Part shown: one piece after another, positions 21,801-29,947 of the stretch
Layout: each line of letters begins with the position of its first letter
How positions within the stretch are numbered: position 1 is the first letter of the stretch
Source: Thermoplasmata archaeon
GTDB lineage: Archaea > Thermoplasmatota > Thermoplasmata > GCA-020350865
Assembly (NCBI GenBank): GCA_020348445.1
Contig: CP070751.1
Span: 4,383,723 to 4,447,722 of the forward strand
Direction of reading: 5' to 3'
DNA: 64,000 nucleotides
Program-made: the position numbers and the translations under genes
Notes under the pieces: generated by a model
Databases searched by the model: none
Told to the model about the DNA's origin: nothing
What the model saw: only the letters and a program-made list of their open reading frames with translations

Positions 21801-24386
21801 GGTTCCGTCGTCCATGAAAATGAATTGCGGGTCCTCTTTATCGGATGAATCCAATCCTCCAAAGTCCCATAACCAAGATACGATGACATCAGGATAAGAA
21901 GTAGAGAGGTCAGTGAACTGCACAGGGGAGCCCTCATCCTGGGGTTCGGGGGACCAGGAAAATTCGGCCTGGGGAGCCAAATCGAGTATCGTTATATTGT
22001 GCACACAAATATCTTGGGAGCCGTCATCGTCCGTTACCCTGAGGATCACTATGTAAATTCCATGGTCCATGAATGTGACCTGGGGATTTGGTTGATTGCT
22101 TGTGCCAACACCTACAAAGGTCCACTCCCACGCAACAATTACATCAGGGTAGGAGGTGGAGAGATCTGTGAATTGCACAGGCGCCCCCTCGTCCTGAGGT
22201 GAAGGAGACCAAGTGAATTTTGCAGTAGGCCCCAAATCGCGGATAGTGACATTGTGGGAAACAGAACTGGATGAGCCGTCGTCGTCCCAGACAGTGAGGG
22301 TCACCATGTAGATCCCGTTGTCCATGAACGTGAATTGAGGATGTTGCAAGTTGCTTGTTCCAAGACCTGCAAAATCCCAAAGCCAGGCAGTTATATTGCC
22401 TGTATCTGAGGTGGAAATATCAGTGAACTGGACAGGCTTTCCCTCATCCTGGGGCTCGGGAGTCCAAATAAAATCTGCATCAGGTGCCAAATCCAGTATG
22501 GTAACGTTGTGAACGCATGAATCCATGGAGCCGTCATCGTCTATCACCGTTAGCATCACAGGATAAATGCCGTCATTTGGGAACGTGAACTCTGGATTCT
22601 GTTTATTTGATGTGTCCAATCCTGCAAAATTCCATTTCCATCCAACGATATCATCTGGATCTGAGGTGGACAGGTCAGTGAACTGCACAGGTGATCCCTC
22701 GACCTGCGGCTTGGGAGACCAGTCAAATTCTGCATTGGGTCCCAAATCAAGGACAGTGACCCTGAAGTGCTCCTGCGCAACTCCACTGTCATCATCCTTC
22801 ACAGTTACTGTGACATCGTATATTCCATTGGAAGCATATACATGCTTCACAACATGTGTAATGTCCATTGGATTTATATCAGGACTTGGATATGGATCAG
22901 GTGAAACACCGTTGTTGTAGAATATCTTGACTGTATCAGATGTTGTATCACCCCAATCCCATGTGAAAGTGAGATCATCGCTTCCTGGGTCCTGAGCCCG
23001 GGCTTGGAATGTGCCGATTTCTCCTTCATATAAATGATCAAGGACCGTTACATCTGGGATATGATCTATTTTCGGTGGAATATTTTGGACCTTTACTATG
23101 GCAATTGCAGAGCCACTTGCACCGTAGGAGTCAGTTACAGTTAGTTTGACCTTAAAATTCCCATTATCACCATAATCTTGATAAATTATGGGTCCGTATT
23201 CATCTGTTATTCCATCATCATCCAGGTCCCATTCATAACTTATTATGTAATCGCCATAATCTGTATCTGGATCATATGAGGCAGAGCCGTTTAGGCAGGC
23301 AGTTTCGTTATTTTCCAATATGTTAACATCAGGAACAATTGCCACAGGTGGTCTGTTCACCAAAATCGTTTCCAAAAGCGGCTTTTCTGATTCTGCATCA
23401 TTTTTGCCGTTGCCGTTTTTATCAACAAAGGTTCTTGGTAAAAAGATTCTAAGATCGGGATTCAGTACCGGGGTAATTAATTTGTAACCTATGTACTCAG
23501 TTGTGTAATCTGTGGGTTGACTGTCCGGGGTTTCAACAGCGGCGTCGATCTTGTTTAATTTCCATTTTATAGTTATAGAACCGTCGGAGTTGTTTGTAAT
23601 GGATAAGGGCGTGTGGGTGAAGCTTGAAGGATCGTAAGAAAACCCAGAGGGGATCTTGTCTGTGACCATGATATTTTCTGCATCTTCAAATCCGATATTT
23701 GTCACCTCAAGAGTGATATTTACCTCATCGCCTATATTGTCAATCTCCTCCCAGAGAGGTAATTTACCCACAACCACTGTGGGATTTTCTCGCAGATGGT
23801 CCCAGATATCGTCCTGTGTGTCTTCGGTGTAATTCTCCATCATGGACCAGAACACATATGGAAATATCTCTCCAGATAGCGAGATTTCGATGCCATCGTG
23901 TGTGTATTCCGAGTCCTCGGTGCACCACCAGGGAGGGGGATCTTCGAGATGCATTGCAACATATTCGCCGTATTTGTATGTAAAGGAGCTTCCCGGTGCG
24001 ATTCTATGGGTTATGGTCAATACTCCGTCCTGGGTTTCGTCGTCAATATCTGGGTCATCCTCATCCATATATGCGGGACTCGGGCTCATTAGCAAAATAT
24101 ATTCATCAATTATTATTGTTTTAGATCCATAGTTATAAACTGTATAGGTTCCTCCGTAAGCTCCAAAATTCGTCTGTCTAACAATGGCATCTCCTTTGGC
24201 CCAGGCCTCCCACAGTCTTATATCAGAGGAAAGGGTCCTTATCTGTCCCTCCAAAGGACTGTCAATAGGTGAATCATCAGAATCCATACTGCTTTGTTCT
24301 TCCAACTCAAAAATACCCACCGTCATGGGATTCATGGGGACTACAATCAAGGTCAAAACCAATCCTATCGTCATTATTTGCCTCAT
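18879..24386 (-). CDS. Giant secreted PKD-array protein with the conserved C-terminal module
   Basis: 1835 residues; ATG preceded by GGGAGGA. Signal peptide (~1-24), an N-terminal domain without recognised family (~40-210), a DUF11-like conserved repeat (~215-350: DEVNITLEVTNIGFEDAENIMVTDKIPSGFSYD), then about fourteen PKD domains. One group (3-7) shares DLAPxAxFxWSPEPQDEGxPVQFTDxSTS; another (9-13) carries the long loop YYNNGVSPDPYPSP. The last PKD is interrupted after its first strand by a ~130-residue module (LPNDPRVNGNVWGANPVW, HHTFNVRKSYWNSDHWNHIDPWE) that also occurs in the 2773-residue giant. No membrane anchor at the C-terminus. Probably a rigid extracellular stalk or adhesin; inference. 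The promoter region carries paired GGGGGGTTAA sites around its TATA box. Confidence 0.9.
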   Translation of the reverse strand: MRQIMTIGLVLTLIVVPMNPMTVGIFELEEQSSMDSDDSPIDSPLEGQIRTLSSDIRLWEAWAKGDAIVRQTNFGAYGGTYTVYNYGSKTIIIDEYILLMSPSPAYMDEDDPDIDDETQDGVLTITHRIAPGSSFTYKYGEYVAMHLEDPPPWWCTEDSEYTHDGIEISLSGEIFPYVFWSMMENYTEDTQDDIWDHLRENPTVVVGKLPLWEEIDNIGDEVNITLEVTNIGFEDAENIMVTDKIPSGFSYDPSSFTHTPLSITNNSDGSITIKWKLNKIDAAVETPDSQPTDYTTEYIGYKLITPVLNPDLRIFLPRTFVDKNGNGKNDAESEKPLLETILVNRPPVAIVPDVNILENNETACLNGSASYDPDTDYGDYIISYEWDLDDDGITDEYGPIIYQDYGDNGNFKVKLTVTDSYGASGSAIAIVKVQNIPPKIDHIPDVTVLDHLYEGEIGTFQARAQDPGSDDLTFTWDWGDTTSDTVKIFYNNGVSPDPYPSPDINPMDITHVVKHVYASNGIYDVTVTVKDDDSGVAQEHFRVTVLDLGPNAEFDWSPKPQVEGSPVQFTDLSTSDPDDIVGWKWNFAGLDTSNKQNPEFTFPNDGIYPVMLTVIDDDGSMDSCVHNVTILDLAPDADFIWTPEPQDEGKPVQFTDISTSDTGNITAWLWDFAGLGTSNLQHPQFTFMDNGIYMVTLTVWDDDGSSSSVSHNVTIRDLGPTAKFTWSPSPQDEGAPVQFTDLSTSYPDVIVAWEWTFVGVGTSNQPNPQVTFMDHGIYIVILRVTDDDGSQDICVHNITILDLAPQAEFSWSPEPQDEGSPVQFTDLSTSYPDVIVSWLWDFGGLDSSDKEDPQFIFMDDGTYVVTLTVTDDDGSTHSKSHNVTIRDLAPTANFQWSPEPQSEGSPVQFTDNSTSYPDLIVGWMWDFGDGGSSTLTDPIHIYGDNDVYLVTLTVTDDDGSTDSISYNVTILNVPPTIDAGQNRTVYEGDTVSISCPFFDPGWLDTHIATIAWGDGTSDTGVVNEINGSGTVSGDHVYGDDGVFIVTVTVTDDDGDSGSDVFLVMVNNVAPSIVSLNNHVVDENTPITLNGHVTDPGSDDLTFTWNWGDGTSDTVIIYYNNGVSPDPYPSPDVNPMDVIDSQTHTYGDNGVFIVTLTVKDDDNGTTVVTTNITVNNVAPQIEPVDDEETDENQAVSLSATAYDPGSDDLTFTWDWGDGTSDTVTVYYNNGVSPDPPLSPDINPMNITDFVSHTYGDNGVFTVTLTVKDDDGDITVITIDITVHNVAPEIDPLSTYETDENVGVTLSGTASDPGSDDLTFTWDWGDGTSDTITIYYNNGISPDPYPSPEINPITVTDTVSHTYGDNGVFTVTLTVEDDDNGVTQRTTTVTVNNVAPTIDHLLPYETDENLAVSLSGHATDPGSDDLTFTWSWGDGTSDTITIYYNNGVSPDPYPSPEINPRDITDVVTHTYGDNGVFTVTLTVEDDDNGVMVVTTNVTVYNVAPSLSVDRSIKVVDEGSPITLEGHSTDPGSDDLTFTWNWGYGASDTNTIYYNNGASPDPYPSPEINPMDIVDSATHTYGDNGNFDVLLTVVDDDGGEISIIINVIVRNVAPTVKIEAFMYVDLTLRIAGEKYHSVGIHLLEDGKDILAAMITRRPGNPDEQTGTIVGARIDVTKTYTVLIDYLPNDPRVNGNVWGANPVWVDIGFEDGDSKRLHHTFNVRKSYWNSDHWNHIDPWEVELNPHLLGHNITLEGIATDPGSDDLTFTWDFGDGATAGPTTYYNNGVSPDPYPSPDINPMNVTDTCVHAYTTAGTYTITLVVEDDDGAVTVTTLEIGL

Positions 24387-24414
24387 ACTATTCCTCCCTA
24401 TTCTTTTTGATATA

Positions 24415-24482
24415 GGGGTTAACCCCCCATATAGAGGCTTTTTTTCGAATCAAGTGACATATATATGCATAAGGGGGGTTAA
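24415..24482 (-). promoter_or_regulatory. Promoter of the 1835-residue giant with paired GGGGGGTTAA operators
   Basis: The perfect palindrome GGGGTTAACCCC (24415-24426) continues as TTAACCCCCC (24419-24428), and GGGGGGTTAA recurs inverted at 24473-24482. The two 10-bp sites are exact inverted repeats 44 nt apart. Between them lies the minus-strand TATA box (ATGCATATATATGTCAC, 24455-24470), so one site is upstream of the TATA box and the other near the start of transcription. This layout suits looping repression or dimer binding. Confidence 0.6.
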
Positions 24483-24596
24483 TATTTTTGGTTCAGTTGT
24501 AAAAATTAAGTTTATTCTTTATAAAGTTTCTATGGTAATTACCACGAAAACACCATGTTATCTTTTTTACCTCCAGATGTATCTTTTAAAATAATG

Positions 24597-24620
24597 AAAA
24601 AAAGAGAAATTAAAAAAAAG
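24597..24620 (-). terminator. T-tract terminator of the ATP synthase operon
   Basis: On the minus strand, just after the atpB stop, come T8 (24612-24619) and T7 (24597-24603). This is the T-rich pattern of archaeal termination and implies the operon ends here. Confidence 0.6.
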
Positions 24621-24628
24621 CAATAAAC

Positions 24629-26023
24629 TCAGGTTCCGGGCCAGAACTGTTCAATGTACTTCTTGTCGATTCTTGTCAACTGCTCCTTTGGTAATGTGGA
24701 CATAAGCTCCCATCCAAGGCCCAGCGTCTCCTCTATGGACCTGTCCTCGTCCTCTGTCTGGGCAATGAATCTTCTTTCAAAGATGTCGGCGAACTCCAAA
24801 AACTTCCTGTCCCTTGGAGTCAAAGCCTCCTCTCCAACAACAGCAACAAGCTCCCTGAGATCAACTCCCTCTGCATAGGCTGCGTACAACTGATTTGAGA
24901 CATCGTCGTGGTCCTCCCTTGTCCTGCCCTTTCCAATTCCCTGTTTCATAAGCCTGGACAAACATGGCAGCACATCAACAGGCGGTCTTATACCCCTTCT
25001 GTGAAAGTCCCTGGAAAGCACTATCTGTCCCTCGGTAATATATCCAGTCAAATCAGGTATCGGATGCGTGATGTCATCATCAGGCATTGTTAAAATTGGA
25101 ATCTGGGTGATTGTGCCCTCTTTCCCAAATATCCTGCCCGCCCTTTCATAGATACTTGCCAAATCTGTATACATGTATCCAGGATAGCCTCTTCTTCCTG
25201 GAACCTCTTCCCTTGCAGCAGCGATCTCCCTAAGAGCCTCGCAGTAGTTTGTCATGTCAGTTAAGATCACGAGAACGTGCATGTCATTGTCAAAGGCAAG
25301 AAACTCTGCGGCAGTCAAGGCCATCCTTGGAATGATGATTCTCTCGATTGCGGGATCGTCTGCCAAATTCAAGAACAAAACTGCACGCTCTAAAGCACCT
25401 GTTCTCTCAAAGTCATTTATAAAATAATTTGATTCCTCTGCAGTGATTCCCATTGCACAGAACACGACAGCGAACTCCTCCTCCTGCCCCTTTACCTTTG
25501 CCTGTCTTGCAATCTGTGCCGCAAGGCTGTTGTGGGGTAAACCAGAGGCTGAAAATATAGGTAACTTCTGTCCACGAACCAGGGTGTTCAATCCATCTAT
25601 AGTTGAAATTCCACTCTCGATAAACTCCCTTGGATACTCCCTTGCAGAGGGATTAATTGGCTGGCCATTTATGTCCCTTCTTTCAACAGGTATGATTTCA
25701 GGGCCGCCGTCTATGGGCCTTCCAGTTCCGTCAAAGACCCTTCCCAGCATATCAGTTGATACAGGAAGCTTCATTGTCTCTCCTATGAACCGTACAGAGG
25801 TGCCCTTGGTATCAAGGCCTTTTGTGCCCTCGAACACCTGGACAACTGCTGTTTCAGTCCTTGCCTCGAGAACCTGCCCCAGTCTTTCTGTACCATCTGA
25901 AGCCCGAATCCGCACCACCTCTCCAAAGGCCACACCTCGGACCTTCTCAACAACCATAAGGGGACCTGCGATTTCAGCCACAGTGGTGTACTCCTTGCTT
26001 TTTGATGTGTCGAGCATTGCCAT
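24629..26023 (-). CDS. atpB: A-type ATP synthase subunit B
   Basis: 464 residues from ATG 26023 ([28 protein letters not shown]). The ideal GGAGGTGA, 5 nt before this ATG, marks the start; an upstream in-frame extension overlaps atpA and is not needed. This is the regulatory, non-catalytic nucleotide-binding subunit of the A1 head, alternating with A in the hexamer. Family signatures include [29 protein letters not shown] and the C-terminal [18 protein letters not shown]. The classical Walker A Lys is absent, as expected for B. The atpA stop is 1 nt upstream. It is the last gene of the operon; subunit D, which usually follows B, is not here. Confidence 0.97.
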   Translation of the reverse strand: MAMLDTSKSKEYTTVAEIAGPLMVVEKVRGVAFGEVVRIRASDGTERLGQVLEARTETAVVQVFEGTKGLDTKGTSVRFIGETMKLPVSTDMLGRVFDGTGRPIDGGPEIIPVERRDINGQPINPSAREYPREFIESGISTIDGLNTLVRGQKLPIFSASGLPHNSLAAQIARQAKVKGQEEEFAVVFCAMGITAEESNYFINDFERTGALERAVLFLNLADDPAIERIIIPRMALTAAEFLAFDNDMHVLVILTDMTNYCEALREIAAAREEVPGRRGYPGYMYTDLASIYERAGRIFGKEGTITQIPILTMPDDDITHPIPDLTGYITEGQIVLSRDFHRRGIRPPVDVLPCLSRLMKQGIGKGRTREDHDDVSNQLYAAYAEGVDLRELVAVVGEEALTPRDRKFLEFADIFERRFIAQTEDEDRSIEETLGLGWELMSTLPKEQLTRIDKKYIEQFWPGT

Positions 26024-26024
26024 T

Positions 26025-27797
26025 TCAGTCACCTCCCAAAGAGGCGATCTCATTTTTTATATTCTCTTCGATCTTGGTAAAAGGGCCTTCAAAATTATCA
26101 TTTGGTACGGTTGCCATCCTGCCTATGCTCTCCCTGGTCTTCATGCCCTTCAACTTCTCCATCTGAACACCAGTTTCAACGGCATCATCCAGAAGATCGT
26201 AGTAATTCAGCATTATGCGCATCATCTCGTACTGCTTCTTTGCAGGACAGTAAGTGTCGATATCGTGGAATGCGTTCTGCTGTAAAAAGTCCTCTCTAAT
26301 CGCCCTTGCACCTTCCAATACAGCCTGTTCCTTTGGAGGCAGGGCATCAGGTCCAACAAGCTGGATGATCTCCTGTAGCTCGTTCTCCTTTTGAAGCAGC
26401 TGCATTGACTTTCTTCTCATATTGAGCCATTCCCCGCCAATATCCTTTTGCCACCAGTCTTTTACATGATCAACATAAAGTGAATAGGATCGCAACCAAT
26501 TGATTGACGGGAAGTGCCTTCTGTCGGCGAGGTCAGCATCCAAGGCCCAGAACACCTTCACGATGCGAAGGGTATTTTGGGTAACTGGCTCTGAAAAGTC
26601 ACCGCCAGGTGGAGACACGGCACCAACCACTGTAATTGAACCGAGCTTCTCCTCAGAACCTATGACCTCAACTATTCCTGCCCTCTCATAGAACTGGGCC
26701 AGTCTAGACGCAAGATATGCGGGGTAGCCCTCCTCTCCAGGCATCTCCTCCAACCTTCCCGAAATCTCCCTCATTGCCTCTGCCCATCTTGAGGTGGAGT
26801 CAGCCATCAGGGCCACATCATAACCCATATCTCTGTAATACTCAGCTAAAGTAATACCAGTGTAAACACTTGCCTCCCGAGCAGCCACTGGCATGTTGCT
26901 TGTATTGGCGATGAGCACTGTTCTGTTCATAAGAGGCTCTCCGGTTCTGGGGTCCTCCAGTTTGGGAAATTCCCTGAGAACGTCAGTCATCTCGTTGCCT
27001 CTTTCCCCGCAGCCAACATACACGATTATATCAGCATCGCACCATTTTGCAAGCTGATGCTGCATCACTGTTTTCCCTGTTCCAAAACCACCTGGGATTG
27101 CTGCAGTTCCTCCTTTGGATATTGGAAAGAACGCATCGAAGATCCTCTGGCCAGTTATCAGGGGGAATTTGGGGTCAAGCTTCTTCTTAAAATGCCTTTC
27201 CATACGCACAGGCCACCTCTGGAGCATGGCAATCTCCTTTACTCCAGATGAGGTGTTGATCTTGGCAATCACATCCTCGACCTTGTAATCACCTTCAGCT
27301 GCTATCTCAGCCACCTCTCCCTCAACTCCCCAGGGCACCATGATCCTATGCTCCACAACAGGTGTTTCAGGCACTATGCCCAAGATATCACCGGGCTGGA
27401 CCTTTGTGCCCGGGGCAACAGATGGTGTGAAATGCCACATCTTCTCTCTATTTACAGCTGGTATCTCAACCCCTCTTGCTATGAAATCACCTGTCGCCTC
27501 CTTGATCAGAGGCAGGGGTCTTTGGATACCGTCGTAGATCTGGCCCATGAGCCCAGGCGCGAGCTCAACTGAAAGAGGGATTCCTGTTCTATCCACGGGC
27601 TCCCCTGGTACCAAGCCAGTTGTCTCCTCATACACCTGGACTGTCACAGTGTCCTCCTTTAGCTCGATGATCTCGCCGATAAGGCGCTCCTTTCCCACCC
27701 TGACAACATCGTACATCTTGGCTCCGCGCATCCTGTCAGCAACCACCACCGGTCCTGCGATCTTTATGATGGTTCCAATCTCTTCAACTTCATCCAT
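26025..27797 (-). CDS. atpA: A-type ATP synthase catalytic subunit A
   Basis: 590 residues, ATG preceded by AAGGTGG. Catalytic subunit of the A1 hexamer at the cytoplasmic face. Visible are the N-terminal barrel ([16 protein letters not shown]), the archaeal non-homologous 'bulge' region (~110-190), Walker A as [11 protein letters not shown] (~232-242; most family members have GPFGSGKT), the Walker B-type strand with [30 protein letters not shown], and a typical C-terminal domain. Length is normal. No intein interrupts it. It sits 36 nt after atpF and directly before atpB. Confidence 0.97.
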   Translation of the reverse strand: MDEVEEIGTIIKIAGPVVVADRMRGAKMYDVVRVGKERLIGEIIELKEDTVTVQVYEETTGLVPGEPVDRTGIPLSVELAPGLMGQIYDGIQRPLPLIKEATGDFIARGVEIPAVNREKMWHFTPSVAPGTKVQPGDILGIVPETPVVEHRIMVPWGVEGEVAEIAAEGDYKVEDVIAKINTSSGVKEIAMLQRWPVRMERHFKKKLDPKFPLITGQRIFDAFFPISKGGTAAIPGGFGTGKTVMQHQLAKWCDADIIVYVGCGERGNEMTDVLREFPKLEDPRTGEPLMNRTVLIANTSNMPVAAREASVYTGITLAEYYRDMGYDVALMADSTSRWAEAMREISGRLEEMPGEEGYPAYLASRLAQFYERAGIVEVIGSEEKLGSITVVGAVSPPGGDFSEPVTQNTLRIVKVFWALDADLADRRHFPSINWLRSYSLYVDHVKDWWQKDIGGEWLNMRRKSMQLLQKENELQEIIQLVGPDALPPKEQAVLEGARAIREDFLQQNAFHDIDTYCPAKKQYEMMRIMLNYYDLLDDAVETGVQMEKLKGMKTRESIGRMATVPNDNFEGPFTKIEENIKNEIASLGGD

Positions 27798-27833
27798 ATC
27801 TACACCACCTTTCTGATTTTATTATCTATCTTT

Positions 27834-28163
27834 CTATTTGACATCGCTTGCCTCGATATCCAGGCCAACAGCCCTTTTTATGAGAATGCGGATGGGATCC
27901 TCCTTTTCCATGGGTCCTCTTTTATCCTGAACCTCTACAATCAGGGGATACAAGGGCCTCTCCTCCCTAAATCTTTGTATGTCCTCTCTAAGGGAATGGG
28001 CGTACCTTTCAGTGATTATCAGAACACCCATATCGGGGTCTTGCATCACCTCTGCCAGGGCGGTCTTCGCCTCCTCTCTATTGCCAACTGCGTATAAATC
28101 CTTTATCCCGGTAAGTGCGAAACCCATTGTGGTATCCTTGTCCGCGATGACAGAGATCTTCAA
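27834..28163 (-). CDS. atpF: A-type ATP synthase subunit F
   Basis: 109 residues. Central-stalk subunit that pairs with D inside the A1 head. The N-terminus MKISVIADKDTTMGFALTGI and the middle DPDMGVLIITERYA are the family hallmarks. The start is TTG, overlapping the atpC stop as TTGA with GGAGGAAGGAA just before it, so translation is coupled to atpC. Length is normal. Confidence 0.95.
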   Translation of the reverse strand: MKISVIADKDTTMGFALTGIKDLYAVGNREEAKTALAEVMQDPDMGVLIITERYAHSLREDIQRFREERPLYPLIVEVQDKRGPMEKEDPIRILIKRAVGLDIEASDVK

Positions 28164-29332
28164 ATTCCTTCCTCCATAATGAGCATGGGCATGATTCTCT
28201 CTGGCGATAATCCCTCATGCATTCCCCGAAGCACGGCCTTGATGTTCCTAACCTCGAATTCCTTTGCAACTATGAACTTTATCGTGGGCCCGGCTGCTAT
28301 GAGGGCGCTGCTTGATATCTCCTGTGCTTCTGTAAGAAGCAGTTTATCAAGGGCCATCTCAAAGGAGTAGATGCTCCTTGACACGTTATAATCCTGCATG
28401 GCGTTTCTCATGATCTCCAGATACGGAGTGCCCTCCAGTTCTGTTATCATCTCAGGGATGCCCTTTACCTCGATTAACTGGCGCAGCTTCCATAAAGCCA
28501 GAATCCTGCCACCTTCAACAAGGAAGCGCTCTGTTGTTTGTGGATCAAGACCCTGCTGCTTCGACCTTATTATATGCTTCAGGTTCGTTATGTCTGCATG
28601 CTTGCCTATAAAGAGTGTTACAGTCTCAGAAACAGAGGTATCAACCCTTGTTATCGACAACCGCAGCTCCTTGGAGAAGAACTGATCAAGTGCGAGATCC
28701 AATGCAACGATGTCGTCCTTGTACTCGCCTGCGGTTTTGCTCAATGTGTCACCGAACCTTGTGGATTTAACTGCACTTATAACCTCATCAACACTGCCTG
28801 CTTCGAGCATGTTCTCTATTATCTCTTCATCTATTTCCTTAACTGGAACGAGCCTCATCTTCAAGTCTTCGAATGACATACCGTTTTTCTTGGCACGTAA
28901 TGCTTTTTTGACCTGCATGGCATCGTATTTGATGAGATAGGCCTCCAAAAACGGCCTTAGGCTCTGAGGATCAGAGGCGAGCACCTTCTTCAAGAATTCC
29001 ACATGGGTCAGCTCAATCAGTCTCTCGGCCTCGTCCAATCCCACTTTCTCGATGTTGGGGGGCAGCTTGTACCCCTCCTTTGATATCTCCAATGCCGCCT
29101 CTTGGGAGCTTGACAACTCCAGAAGCTCGGTGAGCCTCTTTTTCGTGACAAAGGGATTTCCCATTGCCCGAAGCCTGGCATTGGGATACGAGAAGCTGGC
29201 AATCGTGATTAGGATATTGAAGTAGCTCATAAGAAGAATGATGGTTATAAGAACAGCGACACCAATAACCAAGAGAGCAAATGCCAGGGTATCTTTCAAT
29301 ACCAGCTCTTCAATTATTTCCATAAGACCCAA
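28160..29332 (-). CDS. atpC: A-type ATP synthase subunit C with an N-terminal membrane helix
   Basis: 390 residues. The C subunit (V-type d homologue) is the socket linking the central stalk to the proteolipid ring. From about residue 48 the sequence is ordinary C subunit (SYPNARLRAMGNPFVTKKRLTELLE..., YLEIMRNAMQDY, EFEVRNIKAVLRG). Residues ~14-46 (DTLAFALLVIGVAVLITIILLMSYFNILITIA) form a strongly hydrophobic segment that is not part of the usual soluble protein. The start is TTG 29332 after GGAGGAG; the ATG at 29323 would still keep the helix. The stop overlaps atpF and atpE ends 1 nt upstream. Confidence 0.92.
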   Translation of the reverse strand: MGLMEIIEELVLKDTLAFALLVIGVAVLITIILLMSYFNILITIASFSYPNARLRAMGNPFVTKKRLTELLELSSSQEAALEISKEGYKLPPNIEKVGLDEAERLIELTHVEFLKKVLASDPQSLRPFLEAYLIKYDAMQVKKALRAKKNGMSFEDLKMRLVPVKEIDEEIIENMLEAGSVDEVISAVKSTRFGDTLSKTAGEYKDDIVALDLALDQFFSKELRLSITRVDTSVSETVTLFIGKHADITNLKHIIRSKQQGLDPQTTERFLVEGGRILALWKLRQLIEVKGIPEMITELEGTPYLEIMRNAMQDYNVSRSIYSFEMALDKLLLTEAQEISSSALIAAGPTIKFIVAKEFEVRNIKAVLRGMHEGLSPERIMPMLIMEEGI

Positions 29333-29333
29333 T

Positions 29334-29942
29334 TTACTCCTCCTTTACCTTGGCTTGTTTTGCTTGAAACAGTATCTCGGCAACCTCCCTTCGAAGGTCG
29401 TTTCTGAGCCTTTCGAGCACACCCTCGAATGTGGCGTCTATTCGTGATGTACCGTCCTTTGCCAAGATCACCAAACCACCGATATTATCAAAGCCTTGAG
29501 AGGACACCTTTATTCTCGGGTCCACTGCAGATGCTAATCTCTGAACGAGCTGCTGGTCTTTTGCATTGCACAGCACATCAAATTCGCTTCCCATTTCTGT
29601 TGCAGCACTTTTTAGGGCTGCGCTTATGTAGCGTTCTGTGGAATTTAAATCCACCTCCTTAAGGCGTGCTTCTGCAAGGGCGAAGGCCTTTGAGATAACG
29701 TCTTCCTTTGCATTGAGCATCATCTTTCTGGCTTCAAGTTTCCCCTCGGACGTTGCCCGGCTTCTCTGTATCTTTATGACCTTTTCGGTCTCGAGTTCCA
29801 TGGCCCTTTTCTCCTTTTCAAGCTCTGATTTGGCCTGACTCAATATCTTTTTTGCTTCTTTCTTGGCCTCATCTATCTGCTGCTTGGCTTTTTGCGATGC
29901 GTCCTTTTTAATTCTGCTGGTGATGTTCTCAACTGCCCCCAT
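29334..29942 (-). CDS. atpE: A-type ATP synthase subunit E
   Basis: 202 residues. Peripheral-stalk subunit that pairs with H. A long N-terminal helix (~5-95, KKDASQKAKQQIDEAKKEAKKILSQAKSE...) is followed by the globular C-terminal domain (~100-200: NIGGLVILAKDGTSRIDATFEGVLERLRNDLRREVAEILF), which binds the top of the A1 head. ATG preceded by a G-rich site inside the end of atpK, 5 nt after its stop. Normal length. Confidence 0.95.
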   Translation of the reverse strand: MGAVENITSRIKKDASQKAKQQIDEAKKEAKKILSQAKSELEKEKRAMELETEKVIKIQRSRATSEGKLEARKMMLNAKEDVISKAFALAEARLKEVDLNSTERYISAALKSAATEMGSEFDVLCNAKDQQLVQRLASAVDPRIKVSSQGFDNIGGLVILAKDGTSRIDATFEGVLERLRNDLRREVAEILFQAKQAKVKEE

Positions 29943-29947
29943 GAAGT

